This document shows, piece by piece, positions 1-7,457 of a stretch of 64,000 bases of DNA. The stretch is from assembly GCF_001275675.1 (NCBI RefSeq), contig NZ_LITM01000003.1, positions 1 through 64,000 on the forward strand, in the 5' to 3' direction. Position 1 is the first letter of the stretch, and each line of letters begins with the position of its first letter. The DNA comes from Lysinibacillus sp. FJAT-14745 (GTDB lineage: Bacteria; Bacillota; Bacilli; Bacillales_A; Planococcaceae). A program made the translations under genes and the position numbers. Under the pieces are notes generated by a model. The model ran no database searches. It saw nothing but the letters and a program-made list of their open reading frames with translations, and was not told the origin of the DNA.

Positions 1-59
1 TTCGTTCACCAACTAAAGGTTAGTTACTAAAAACTTTATTGATTACGTTTTGCTTGTTC

Positions 60-74
60 AGTTTTCAAGGTTCA
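60..74 (-). promoter_or_regulatory. boxA-like rRNA antitermination element
   Basis: Read on the minus strand this stretch gives TGAACCTTGAAAACT, which resembles the boxA-type signal of Bacillales rRNA leaders. It lies just downstream of the hairpin at 91-106 and the promoter at 113-142. The sequence continues with ACTGAACAAGC, also typical of rRNA leaders and spacers. The 16S gene itself is inferred to lie beyond the left edge. Confidence 0.7.
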
Positions 75-90
75 TTTTTTCGTTTACTGC

Positions 91-106
91 GTCACCTCTT
101 GGCGAC
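91..106 (-). other. rRNA leader hairpin (boxB-like)
   Basis: On the minus strand GTCGCC and GGTGAC flank an AAGA loop and pair over six positions, one of them G-U. It sits between the rrn promoter and the boxA-like motif, the usual place of the boxB hairpin. Confidence 0.6.
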
Positions 107-112
107 TTATAC

Positions 113-142
113 ATAATAACATCGATTAATCATGAAAGTCAA
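113..142 (-). promoter_or_regulatory. Sigma-A promoter of an rRNA operon leaving the window
   Basis: The -35 TTGACT (137-142) and -10 TATTAT (113-118, as ATAATA on the plus strand) are 18 bases apart. A boxB-like hairpin and a boxA-like motif follow downstream, so this is most likely an rRNA operon promoter transcribing out of the left edge. An rRNA operon after kbaA also matches the B. subtilis order. Confidence 0.7.
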
Positions 143-183
143 CACTAAATCATAAGTTTTTTTAAGAGCTTTATTTTTTCATA

Positions 184-413
184 TCAATTATGCCTCGGCA
201 TAATTGCATCCGGAGGCTTTAGGCCAACACGATGTTGGTCACTCAGTCGTTGCCACAGGACGTGGCGTTCTTAGACTGAGTTCCTCTACGGTGTTTGGAT
301 ACCCGTTGAAAAGTAGCTTAAAACCGCATTCATCTCACCACCTATAGAAGTGGGAAACTTCTGTAGCTGACGCTTTGCTTTCGCTACGAAAAAACTTGCT
401 GAAAGAAGTTAAA
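184..413. repeat. Modular structured intergenic element, copy 1
   Basis: This fills most of the space between the rRNA promoter and the gene at 434. It starts with a hairpin module (ATTATGCC/GGCATAAT), continues with a module shared with 7294-7361 (222-289), then a CACCACCTATAGAAGTGGG hairpin near 337-355, and ends with CTGAAAGAAGTTAAA (399-413). Related copies are at 11201-11313 and 48764-48960, and the right end occurs alone at 58639-58653. No protein is encoded. It may be a MITE-like element or a transcribed RNA structure; its function is unknown. Confidence 0.75.
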
Positions 414-433
414 AATATAGAAACGAGGTTGTT

Positions 434-1093
434 ATGATGGTTCGTAAAACGTTGATTTCACTGATTTTTATCGTAATACTGTTTGTCTTTATAAAGCCGA
501 TAAATTCTACTATGATTTCTGTATTTAACATCGCTGATGCTCCAGCAGTTGTAACAAAAGGACATTATGGTACATCACTTATTGTCGAAATTTCTTTCTC
601 TGATGAAACCCTGTTGGATTGGCTTAAAACTGTAAAAGAACCTTATCCGCTTCTTTTATTAGATGCTGCATGGATTGAACGTTCACCCGAGCACATAAAA
701 GTCATTCAAGAACGAAAACTACCTACAGGATTATTAGGGCCTGAGGATTTAGTGGATAAGCCAATTGATCTTGCCGTCGTTCAAAAAGATATTAATACTT
801 ACGAAAAGCATTTTCAAGAAACACCACTTTGGTTTGCAACACGAAATCACCAATATTCGCAGGATTTACAAAATAACTTATTTCAACAGCAGATGAATAT
901 ACTTTCTCCCTCTATAATCTGGAAAGGTGAAAAAACACCTAAATTACAAAAAGGAGATTTTGTTTTTATGTCTTTACACCAAAATAATAAAATCTCGCTT
1001 AAAGAGCTGAATACATTTCTACAACAAAATAAATTTATGTCGATTGAAGAAAATATATTCGGCTATAAAGTTCAAACTAAAAAATCACCATAA
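434..1093 (+). CDS. Degenerate NodB-like (polysaccharide deacetylase-like) exported protein
   Basis: This 219-residue protein begins with a hydrophobic segment (about residues 5-22) suggesting export or an N-terminal anchor. The middle resembles the NodB deacetylase fold: SFSDE where the family has TFDDG, then PLLLLDAAWIERSPEHIKVI like the strand-helix after it, and VFMSLHQ where the family has a LLHD-type end. The metal-binding Asp and HxxxH ligands are not evident, so an active deacetylase is unlikely. B. subtilis has the deacetylase gene pdaB between kbaA and an rRNA operon, but there it reads with kbaA, and here this gene reads the other way. A GAGG ribosome binding site precedes ATG 434 and ATG 437. 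The fold call rests on motif reading only. Confidence 0.5.
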   Translation: MMVRKTLISLIFIVILFVFIKPINSTMISVFNIADAPAVVTKGHYGTSLIVEISFSDETLLDWLKTVKEPYPLLLLDAAWIERSPEHIKVIQERKLPTGLLGPEDLVDKPIDLAVVQKDINTYEKHFQETPLWFATRNHQYSQDLQNNLFQQQMNILSPSIIWKGEKTPKLQKGDFVFMSLHQNNKISLKELNTFLQQNKFMSIEENIFGYKVQTKKSP

Positions 1094-1104
1094 AGTGAAA
1101 CTTT

Positions 1105-1140
1105 AATCAGTAGGGGTTGTTTTCTTCATCCCTACTGATT
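1105..1140 (+). terminator. Hairpin after the NodB-like gene
   Basis: AATCAGTAGGG and CCCTACTGATT form an 11-bp perfect stem 12 bases after the stop codon. The following sequence is only moderately T-rich, so termination is plausible but not certain. Confidence 0.5.
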
Positions 1141-1162
1141 ATTAGTCTTCACCAATCGGGCT

Positions 1163-1263
1163 TTTACGGGCAGTTGATCTCCCACCTATCTTCTTTACTT
1201 ACGCTAAATTTTGCGGTAGGAGTCTTGTACCTGACGCTTCACTTTCGGTAAATACTGCCCGTT
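1163..1263. repeat. Intergenic repeat with CGGGCAG/CTGCCCG ends
   Basis: The segment is bounded by ACGGGCAGT and ACTGCCCGT in inverted orientation. It contains CTCCCACCTAT and GGTAGGAGTCTT, which resemble the hairpin core of the elements at 184-413 and 48764-48960. There is no coding potential. It is probably another member or relative of the modular repeat family. Confidence 0.55.
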
Positions 1264-1273
1264 AATGCGGGAT

Positions 1274-1314
1274 AAAAAGAAGTTGCCTCCAACTAATAGA
1301 GGCAACTTCTTTTT
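1274..1314. terminator. Bidirectional terminator after kbaA
   Basis: AAAAAGAAGTTGCCTC (1274-1289) pairs perfectly with 1299-1314. A- and T-rich ends on both sides make it a good intrinsic terminator in either direction, serving kbaA on the minus strand. Confidence 0.85.
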
Positions 1315-1319
1315 ATTTG

Positions 1320-1994
1320 TTATGCGTTTTTAGCTTGTTCACGACGTGCTTTGCGGCGTGCTTCTAATTTTTGACGATCTTCTTCGGATTTTGCATTATA
1401 TTTTGGTAATACTAATAATTGAAAAGCATTTACAGCGAGTAGTGGGAAAAGTAAAAGTGCAACATACTCGTTAATATTTTCATCGCGACCCATTAATGCA
1501 ATTGTCCATTCCAGTGTTGTAACGACAATCATAAAAAATAAAGCTGAAATGAAAACATGTTTCTTTCCTGTTAATTTTACTTTTTGAATGGCTGTTACTA
1601 TAGCACCTAATAGCAATACAATTAACAAACCTACATAGAACAACCAGCTTTGTCCATCTTTTATACCTGGTATAAAGCGGAAGAATATAATATCAAAAAT
1701 AGTAATAGCAATTAATAATAGCTGTACCCAATTCCATAATGTAAGTGTTCTAAAAATATTAACTCCCACTTGATGAAGCGTTAAATAAGCAAAAAAACCT
1801 GCTTGTGCAATAACACTCATTGTGAATCCTAAAAAAACCATCCATAAAAGCCCAGCCAAAAATTCACCCCAGTGACCGTTTGTTATATATGGTTGGAAGA
1901 AGTCCCATCGAATAAATAAACTGCAAATTCCGTTGACTGCGCCACCAACGAGCATTGCAAAGAAGAAAAACTTTGCCCAATTTCGTATCGTCAC
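1320..1994 (-). CDS. kbaA: KinB-signalling pathway activation protein
   Basis: This 224-residue integral membrane protein has about six hydrophobic segments and a basic C-terminal tail rich in R, K and E. The sequence and position match KbaA, which in B. subtilis is needed for the KinB kinase input to the sporulation phosphorelay. It begins with GTG at 1994, preceded by a weak GGGGGA ribosome binding site. It is divergent from gerD, with about 150 bp between them, and is followed by a strong bidirectional terminator. Whether this organism has a KinB partner cannot be seen in the window. Confidence 0.85.
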   Translation of the reverse strand: MTIRNWAKFFFFAMLVGGAVNGICSLFIRWDFFQPYITNGHWGEFLAGLLWMVFLGFTMSVIAQAGFFAYLTLHQVGVNIFRTLTLWNWVQLLLIAITIFDIIFFRFIPGIKDGQSWLFYVGLLIVLLLGAIVTAIQKVKLTGKKHVFISALFFMIVVTTLEWTIALMGRDENINEYVALLLFPLLAVNAFQLLVLPKYNAKSEEDRQKLEARRKARREQAKNA

Positions 1995-2144
1995 AACTAA
2001 AAGTCCCCCAATTTCTCAATATGTATCTGTACTTATTTTAACAATGCATTGTTAAAAAAGCTATTTCTCATCGTAACCAATACATAAAGTCATCATAAAT
2101 GTGAACAATAATTGAAAGAGTCTATTTATAGAAAGGACTGATGA

Positions 2145-2747
2145 TTGATGCGAAAATTTTTCTTATTACTAATTCTAATGCTTTTTCTTTCCGCCTGTTC
2201 ACAAGATAAAGCCTCTACTATGTCCTATGATGAAATAAAAAAAATAATGATCGACTCTCTACAAACCGAGGATGGCAAAAAGGCGTTGCGAAAGCTTTTA
2301 GAGGAACCAAATTTCCGTGAATTATTGGTTTTGGAGCATGATGAAGTGAAGAAAGCTACCGAAGCTACCTTACTTTCCAAAGAAGCCGAAGATTTTTGGA
2401 AGAAAACATTCGAAGATCCAAAGTTTAAGGAAACTGTAGCTAAAAGTATGCAGAAGCAACAACAGGATATTATGAAAGAATTAATAAAGGACCCCTCTTT
2501 CCAAAAAGATATGGAAGCTTTCTTTGGCCAGCCCGATATGCAAAAGCAGTTGGAGACTATTCTAAAATCCTCCAATATGAGAAAACAAACGGAGGAAATC
2601 GTCAAGGAAACGATTGAAAGTCCGCTTATGCAATCAAAATGGCAGGAGCTTATTAAGAAGAGTGGCGGCGAGACAGGTAAAGCTGGCGGCGGTAAAAAAG
2701 AAGCTGGTGGCGGTGGTAAAGGTAATGAGAAAAAAGGCTCTGAGTAA
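2145..2747 (+). CDS. gerD: Spore germination lipoprotein GerD
   Basis: The protein has a lipoprotein signal peptide with lipobox LSAC (Cys 18 of the longest form). A charged helical region follows with repeated 'DP-F' phrases, as in the GerD family, and the C-terminal tail is Gly/Lys-rich (about residues 172-200). GerD is a lipoprotein of the spore inner membrane that scaffolds clustering of nutrient germinant receptors. The start is TTG 2145 or ATG 2148; GAAAGGA lies 7 or 10 bases upstream. It faces salA and they share the terminator at 2763-2802. In B. subtilis gerD is transcribed by sigma-G; I could not find a convincing sigma-G promoter here. Confidence 0.9.
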   Translation: MMRKFFLLLILMLFLSACSQDKASTMSYDEIKKIMIDSLQTEDGKKALRKLLEEPNFRELLVLEHDEVKKATEATLLSKEAEDFWKKTFEDPKFKETVAKSMQKQQQDIMKELIKDPSFQKDMEAFFGQPDMQKQLETILKSSNMRKQTEEIVKETIESPLMQSKWQELIKKSGGETGKAGGGKKEAGGGGKGNEKKGSE

Positions 2748-2762
2748 CAACTTGAAATATGC

Positions 2763-2802
2763 AAAAACGGATTTCCTCCATGGTTCGAGGAAATCCGTTT
2801 TT
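2763..2802. terminator. Bidirectional terminator between gerD and salA
   Basis: AAAAACGGATTTCCTC and its exact complement at 2787-2802 flank an 8-base loop. The T/A-rich ends fit termination of both convergent genes; it ends next to the salA stop codon. Confidence 0.9.
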
Positions 2803-2803
2803 A

Positions 2804-3859
2804 TTACTTATTTAATTTATTGATGATGTTTGTCGCGATGTCTAAATAAATTTGTCCTGTTGTGTGTTTTTCAGCATAAACAGAAGGTGCAAAATCTTCT
2901 TCTGACCAGTCAGGCTGACCAAGAGGAATTTGACCAAGTAGCTCTGTACGTAGTTCTTCTGCTAACTTTGGACCTCCACCTTGACCGAATACGAATTCAC
3001 GGTCACCTGATTTCGATTCATACCATGCCATGTTTTCAATAACACCTAAAATTTCATGGTCTGTTTGTAAAGCCATCGCACCTGCACGAGCTGCAACGAA
3101 CGCTGCCGTTGGGTGCGGTGTTGTTACGACAATTTCTTTTGATGAAGGAAGCATCTGGTGAATATCTAATGCAACGTCACCTGTACCTGGTGGTAAATCC
3201 AATAGTAGATAGTCTAGTTCACCCCATTCTACATCACGGAAGAACTGATCTAACACTTTACCTAACATTGGTCCACGCCATACAATTGGTGCATTATTTT
3301 CAACGAAGAAGCCCATTGAAATCATTTTCACACCTAAACGATCAACAGGGAAAATTCGATTGTCTACTACTTTGGGCATATCTGTAACACCCATCATATC
3401 AGGCACACTGAACCCATAAATATCAGCATCGATTAAACCAACCTTCTTACCTAGACGCGCTAATGCAACAGCTAAGTTAACTGATACTGTAGATTTCCCT
3501 ACACCGCCTTTACCAGAGGCAATTGAAATAACTTGTACTGTGCTAAGTGGAGATAAAATATCTTGTGCCTCAGCCTCAGTTGCTACGCCACGGAAGCTCT
3601 GTAGTTTTTCTGCTGACAGCTCTTCGAAACGAATTCCAACCGTATTTGCACCCGCTTCTTTCAAAACTTCAACAATTTTCATTTGTAGCTGTAATTGTTC
3701 AGGTGTATTTGTTTTAGCAATCGCAATTTTTACACTGACATGATTCTTCTCTTCTTTTACTGTTACGTTTGTAATACCGTCTGTTTCTGCGAATGATTTA
3801 TGTAAAAATGGATCTTGTAGTTGTCCTAGTATTTCTCGTACTTGTTGTTCAGTTATCAC
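2804..3859 (-). CDS. salA: Mrp/SalA-family P-loop ATPase
   Basis: The N-terminal part (about residues 1-90) is a MIP18/DUF59-like domain. It is followed by a Mrp/NBP35 ATPase domain with the deviant Walker A GKGGVGKST and the family phrases DADIYG and DLPPGTGD. Mrp proteins act in iron-sulfur cluster handling; in B. subtilis SalA also affects extracellular protease expression through scoC. I chose GTG 3859 because AGGGGAG lies 8 bases upstream; the longer GTG 3868 form would overlap that site. It sits between cwlD and gerD, as in Bacillus. Confidence 0.88.
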   Translation of the reverse strand: MITEQQVREILGQLQDPFLHKSFAETDGITNVTVKEEKNHVSVKIAIAKTNTPEQLQLQMKIVEVLKEAGANTVGIRFEELSAEKLQSFRGVATEAEAQDILSPLSTVQVISIASGKGGVGKSTVSVNLAVALARLGKKVGLIDADIYGFSVPDMMGVTDMPKVVDNRIFPVDRLGVKMISMGFFVENNAPIVWRGPMLGKVLDQFFRDVEWGELDYLLLDLPPGTGDVALDIHQMLPSSKEIVVTTPHPTAAFVAARAGAMALQTDHEILGVIENMAWYESKSGDREFVFGQGGGPKLAEELRTELLGQIPLGQPDWSEEDFAPSVYAEKHTTGQIYLDIATNIINKLNK

Positions 3860-3930
3860 GACGAACACTCCCCTTATATTATCTCAATGTTAGTATATCA
3901 TAATGACTTGATTTACGTTGTGTAGTTGCT

Positions 3931-4644
3931 CTATTCGATTTTAGCTAATAAATACTCTTCTATACCTTCAACAATGGCATCTCCCATTTTTTCTTGGTAT
4001 TTCTTATCAGTTAATAGTGCGCGTTCCTCATCATTACTTATAAACCCTGTTTCTACTAGTGCAGCAGGTACCTCAGCTTTTTTCAGTAAATATATTTGTT
4101 TTATAGACATTGCTTCTCGGTCCGTATTTTTCAAATTAGTGCGAATAGAATCTTGAATACTCTTTGCTAATAATTCACTTTCAGCATGTCCTTCTTGATG
4201 ATAAAACACCTGTGCTCCACGCCATTTTGTTTCAGGAATGGCATTTGCATGAATTGTTATAAAAATATCCGGTTTTTCTTTTTCTACTATGTCTTTTCTT
4301 AAAAAGATGTCCTGCTTTTTTCGCTCTCTCAATGTTCCAAACTTTTCTGACGACGCGTGCTCATCAATAACATCTCCATCTTTTGTTCGAGTCATGACAA
4401 CCGTTGCGCCTTTTTTCTTTAATTGCTTCTCCACATGCTGAGCAATTGCAAGTGTAATATCCTTTTCAATTACTTCGCCCTTTGAAGCACCTCCATCCAG
4501 ACCACCGTGTCCCGCATCAATGACAATTTTTATGCCACCAAGTGGGTCCGGTAAGAAGAAGTTACGGTTCGAAGCATTCGTTTCATATGCCACGACCACT
4601 ATACTCATTAGCATAATTACTCCTAGTGCAAGCCAGCGCTTCAC
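3931..4644 (-). CDS. cwlD: N-acetylmuramoyl-L-alanine amidase CwlD
   Basis: This 237-residue protein has an N-terminal membrane anchor or signal (about 4-20) and an Amidase_3 domain. Probable zinc ligands are His46 (DAGHGG), Glu60 and His132 (TIHANA), with Glu198 (VETGF) as the likely catalytic Glu. CwlD removes the peptide side chain from muramic acid so that PdaA can make the muramic lactam of spore cortex, which lytic enzymes need at germination. It is upstream of salA, in the conserved Bacillus position. Confidence 0.92.
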   Translation of the reverse strand: MKRWLALGVIMLMSIVVVAYETNASNRNFFLPDPLGGIKIVIDAGHGGLDGGASKGEVIEKDITLAIAQHVEKQLKKKGATVVMTRTKDGDVIDEHASSEKFGTLRERKKQDIFLRKDIVEKEKPDIFITIHANAIPETKWRGAQVFYHQEGHAESELLAKSIQDSIRTNLKNTDREAMSIKQIYLLKKAEVPAALVETGFISNDEERALLTDKKYQEKMGDAIVEGIEEYLLAKIE

Positions 4645-4706
4645 CCATATCCACCACCCTTTTACATTCAGTGTACGAAGTTAGTGATTGAACTATGCCT
4701 GAAAGT

Positions 4707-4746
4707 AAAAAAACTCTCATGTATTAAAATTGATTGAGAGTTTTTT
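4707..4746 (-). terminator. Second terminator after the DUF4822 gene
   Basis: On the minus strand an AAAAAACTCTCA / TGAGAGTTTTTT-type stem is followed by a run of T. It lies upstream of cwlD, downstream of the terminator at 4775-4820. Confidence 0.7.
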
Positions 4747-4774
4747 GTTGTAGAAGATACTTTTTTAGTCAGGC

Positions 4775-4820
4775 TAAAACGGCTTTAATCCATTAATAAT
4801 ACAAGGACTAAAGCCGTTAA
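4775..4820 (-). terminator. Terminator of the DUF4822 lipoprotein gene
   Basis: AACGGCTTTA and TAAAGCCGTT pair across a 20-base loop that has further pairing (GTCC/GGAT). A T-rich tail follows on both strands. It starts 4 bases after the lipoprotein stop codon. Confidence 0.75.
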
Positions 4821-4824
4821 GTTT

Positions 4825-5775
4825 TTATTTTAGTGTGAATTCTGGTTTAAACTTACCTGTATAAGGTTCATGTTCAACAAATACTGTTATATCTTTACCG
4901 TCTTTATCTTTACCCGTTCTTTTATACGTGAATTTCTTTTTATTTAGCTCAGTAATTTCAAGCACAGCCCCATATTTATTATCGCCAATTGAAACATGAA
5001 CTCTTAATTTATTTCCATCGATCACATTAAAGTATCCATAGTCACCGCGGCTTTTGCCTGTTTTAGGATCGAAAAATTCATATTTATTCGTACGATCATC
5101 ATATTTTGCAATGCTAATAAAATTTGTATTATATTGTGTTACATCATTTTTGTTTATATCTAATACAACCGTTCCTTGCCAAAGTGTACCAGCTAAAATT
5201 TTATCTCCATCCACGTCCTGAACAATAGGGCCTGTAGATTCTTTTAACGTTTTATCTGGTGCCGTAAATGTTAGATTTTTTTCTTTATAAGGGATATGCT
5301 CAACGAATACTTCTACATCTTTCCCGTTTGCATCTTTCCCCATTTGTTTATAAGTAAACATATTATTTTTTAGGTTAGTAATCTCCACAATTGCTTGATA
5401 ATTTTTCGTTTCTGAAATCAATATTCTATGCTTTCCATCATTCGTAATAAAGAAAGTCCCTTTATCGTCGATGCTTGCAGCTGTTTTAGAATCGAAAAAT
5501 TCATAGCGTCCTGAATCACCGTCATATTTCGCAAGTCCCATTAATTTTGAATTCTCTGCTGTTAAGTCTTTATTATTTTTATCGTAAACTTTTGTAGCTT
5601 GCCAATCTGTACTACTAAGAATCTTGGCATTCGCTTGACCTTCAGTTATTTCTACCTGTCTTTGATCAGCGTTATTTCCTGTTTTTACTTCCTCCATATT
5701 TTTTACGTTCGTTTTATTATGACATGCACCAAGAAGTGCCACTGCTGCAAGTGATAATATTAATAGCTTTTTCAT
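4825..5775 (-). CDS. Two-domain DUF4822 lipoprotein
   Basis: The signal peptide ends in the lipobox LGAC (Cys 18), so the mature protein is predicted to be anchored on the outer membrane face. Two homologous units follow, at about residues 54-165 and 192-312. Each opens with a W-Q-x-T/G-x-V phrase, contains KYD...YEFFD in the middle, and ends GKD..VFVEH.PY. This matches DUF4822 as I know it from lipoproteins of other Bacillota; the function is unknown. It lies between cwlD and rpsI, where B. subtilis has ybaJ/ybaK, and it has its own tandem terminators, so it looks like an independent insertion. A GGAGG site is 7 bases before the ATG. Confidence 0.75.
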   Translation of the reverse strand: MKKLLILSLAAVALLGACHNKTNVKNMEEVKTGNNADQRQVEITEGQANAKILSSTDWQATKVYDKNNKDLTAENSKLMGLAKYDGDSGRYEFFDSKTAASIDDKGTFFITNDGKHRILISETKNYQAIVEITNLKNNMFTYKQMGKDANGKDVEVFVEHIPYKEKNLTFTAPDKTLKESTGPIVQDVDGDKILAGTLWQGTVVLDINKNDVTQYNTNFISIAKYDDRTNKYEFFDPKTGKSRGDYGYFNVIDGNKLRVHVSIGDNKYGAVLEITELNKKKFTYKRTGKDKDGKDITVFVEHEPYTGKFKPEFTLK

Positions 5776-5942
5776 ATATTGACCTCCATTTTCAGAATAA
5801 ACAACCTGAAAGTAGTATCAGCCATTTCTATATAAAATACACATCACAATTGCTATTAATATTCAAGACAACAACAGTGCTTCAAGATATCTTGAAGTAC
5901 TTGAGCTAGTAAGTCTAAAGATCCAAGCATAGCCTTTTCCAC

Positions 5943-5978
5943 AAAAAAAAAACCCTCTCTCGAAAATTCGAGAAAGGG
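5943..5978 (-). terminator. Terminator of rplM-rpsI
   Basis: On the minus strand CCCTTTCTCGAA and TTCGAGAGAGGG form a 12-bp stem (one G-U type pair) with a two-base loop, followed by ten T. It is a textbook intrinsic terminator 28 bases after rpsI. Confidence 0.95.
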
Positions 5979-6005
5979 CTTGAAAACGTTGATATAACAA
6001 CGATA

Positions 6006-6398
6006 TTAACGTTTTGAGAACTGAGGTGCACGACGAGCGCCGCGTAGACCTGGTTTTTTACGTTCTTTCATGCGTGAATCACGAGTAAGTAATCCAGCAG
6101 ATTTTAATGCAGCACGGAAATCTGGGTCTACTTGAAGTAGAGCACGAGCGATACCGTGACGTACTGCACCAGCTTGACCAGTGTATCCACCACCGTTAAC
6201 GTTTACGTGGATATCATAGCTTCCTGTAGTTTCAGTAGCTACTAATGGTTGCTTAATTACTTCACGTAATGCAGCGAATGGTACGTATTCTTCGATTTCA
6301 CGTTTGTTGATAACAATTTTACCTGTACCTGGTACTAGACGTACGCGAGCTACAGAGCTTTTACGGCGACCAGTGCCGATGTATTGAACTTGTGCCAA
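6006..6398 (-). CDS. rpsI: 30S ribosomal protein S9
   Basis: This 130-residue protein has the S9 N-terminal phrase [12 protein letters not shown] and the conserved basic end PQFSKR, whose C-terminal tail reaches the P-site tRNA in the known structure. It follows rplM by 25 bases with its own GGAGG site and ends the two-gene operon before a strong terminator. Length and sequence are normal for Bacillales. Confidence 0.97.
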   Translation of the reverse strand: MAQVQYIGTGRRKSSVARVRLVPGTGKIVINKREIEEYVPFAALREVIKQPLVATETTGSYDIHVNVNGGGYTGQAGAVRHGIARALLQVDPDFRAALKSAGLLTRDSRMKERKKPGLRGARRAPQFSKR

Positions 6399-6423
6399 AG
6401 TAATATCCTCCTCTTAATTTATA

Positions 6424-6861
6424 TTATCCGCGAAGCTCGTATGCTTCTGGTTTTTGTGCAGCATGTGGATGCTCTGTTCCAGTGTAAACGTTAAGTTTAG
6501 TGAACATTTTGCGACCTAAAGAGTTTTTAGGAAGCATCCCTTTAATTGCTAATTCGATCATTCTTGTTGGGTACTTGTCTAACATTTCACCAGCAGTACG
6601 AGTTTTTAAACCACCCGCAAATTGAGTATGGTGACGGTAAAGTTTACCCTCTAATTTGTTACCAGTTAAATGGATTTTGTCAGCGTTGATGATGATTACG
6701 TGATCACCTGTGTCAACGTTTGGTGTGAATGTTGGTTTATGTTTACCACGTAAGATAGCAGCTACTTCAGAAGCTAAACGTCCAAGAGTTTGGCCTTCTG
6801 CATCAACTACTAGCCATTTACGGTCTACTTCGTGACCTTTAGCCATGAATGTTGTACGCAT
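6424..6861 (-). CDS. rplM: 50S ribosomal protein L13
   Basis: This 145-residue L13 has the family phrases [14 protein letters not shown] and MLPKNSLGR. The start at 6861 gives MRTTFMAKG, aligning with the MRTTPMANA start of B. subtilis L13. L13 is an early 50S assembly protein. The gene is preceded by a promoter at 6963-6991 and by a region matching the Firmicutes L13 leader, so autoregulation of rplM-rpsI by L13 is expected from family knowledge. Confidence 0.97.
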   Translation of the reverse strand: MRTTFMAKGHEVDRKWLVVDAEGQTLGRLASEVAAILRGKHKPTFTPNVDTGDHVIIINADKIHLTGNKLEGKLYRHHTQFAGGLKTRTAGEMLDKYPTRMIELAIKGMLPKNSLGRKMFTKLNVYTGTEHPHAAQKPEAYELRG

Positions 6862-6869
6862 GTATATAT

Positions 6870-6958
6870 CCTCCTAATCGATTCGATTACCGTTATTTTT
6901 CATTAAACTACACTATAAGTTTTCGGGGCTTATTTGTGGTGGTAATGAAAATACCATC
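6870..6958 (-). ncRNA. L13 leader (ribosomal protein mRNA leader)
   Basis: The rplM 5' UTR contains GGTATTTTCATTACC, a CACCACAAATAAGCCCCG segment and a GTGTAGTTT segment, in the arrangement I recall for the L13_leader family of Firmicutes. Position directly between promoter and rplM fits. Identity is by recollection of the family pattern; a covariance-model search would settle it. Confidence 0.65.
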
Positions 6959-6962
6959 TGTT

Positions 6963-6991
6963 ATCATATAATGAATGACTTTTAAAGTCAA
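6963..6991 (-). promoter_or_regulatory. Sigma-A promoter of rplM-rpsI
   Basis: -35 TTGACT (6986-6991) and -10 TATGAT (6963-6968) are separated by 17 bases, upstream of the L13 leader. Confidence 0.8.
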
Positions 6992-7023
6992 GCAATTTCA
7001 ATAAACACCTGGAGAAGTTGTTC

Positions 7024-7130
7024 AGATTCATTTATTGGTTAAATTAGGGCTTTTATTAGCCTTCATTTTTCAAATATAATGTTATTTCGTGTCAAAAATT
7101 TTATAACATTATAATGGCTCATCACCAAAA
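7024..7130. other. Intergenic stretch after truA with an inverted repeat
   Basis: Between the rplM promoter and the composite repeat there is no gene. TATAATGTTAT (about 7075-7085) and ATAACATTATA (about 7103-7113) form an 11-bp perfect inverted repeat with a loop of about 17 bases. No T-run follows in either direction, so I do not call it a terminator. Confidence 0.45.
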
Positions 7131-7402
7131 CGAGTTGTTGATTTCCGTTCCGACTGGGCGCTTTGTTGTTGCTGTCGCTTCGCTTTCGCACAGATAAAAC
7201 ATTTGCTGCCGCTACGTTAGCACTACGCTTTCGCACAGAGCAAAGCTTCCTGGGGGCGTCTGATGAGCCGCTTCGCTTCGCTGCAGGGTCTCGGGCCAAC
7301 ACGATGTTGGTCACGAAGGCGTTATCACAGGATGTGATGATTTTAGCCTTCGTTCCTCTACCGCTGATCCCCAAGGAGTCGCCCAGTCTCCACTCCAATC
7401 AA
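7131..7402. repeat. Composite intergenic repeat with GACTGGGCG ends
   Basis: The outer element is bounded by TTCCGTTCCGACTGGGCG and the inverted CGCCCAGTCTCCACTCCAAT, a type of intergenic repeat I recall from Bacillaceae. Inside are two CTACGCTTTCGCACAGA-like tracts and, at 7294-7361, a structured module also present at 222-289. Open frames crossing it read repeat sequence only. It separates truA from the rplM promoter, genes that are close together in B. subtilis. Confidence 0.7.
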
Positions 7403-7457
7403 CTTATCCTCATGATATACGTTATACAAAATGGCAGCCCAACTTGGGATAAGCCAT

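Noticed and set aside
2225-2764. Minus-strand frame of 179 codons opposite gerD
   Set aside because: It is the antisense of gerD, with low-complexity Pro/Ser runs mirroring the Gly-rich tail and no ribosome site.
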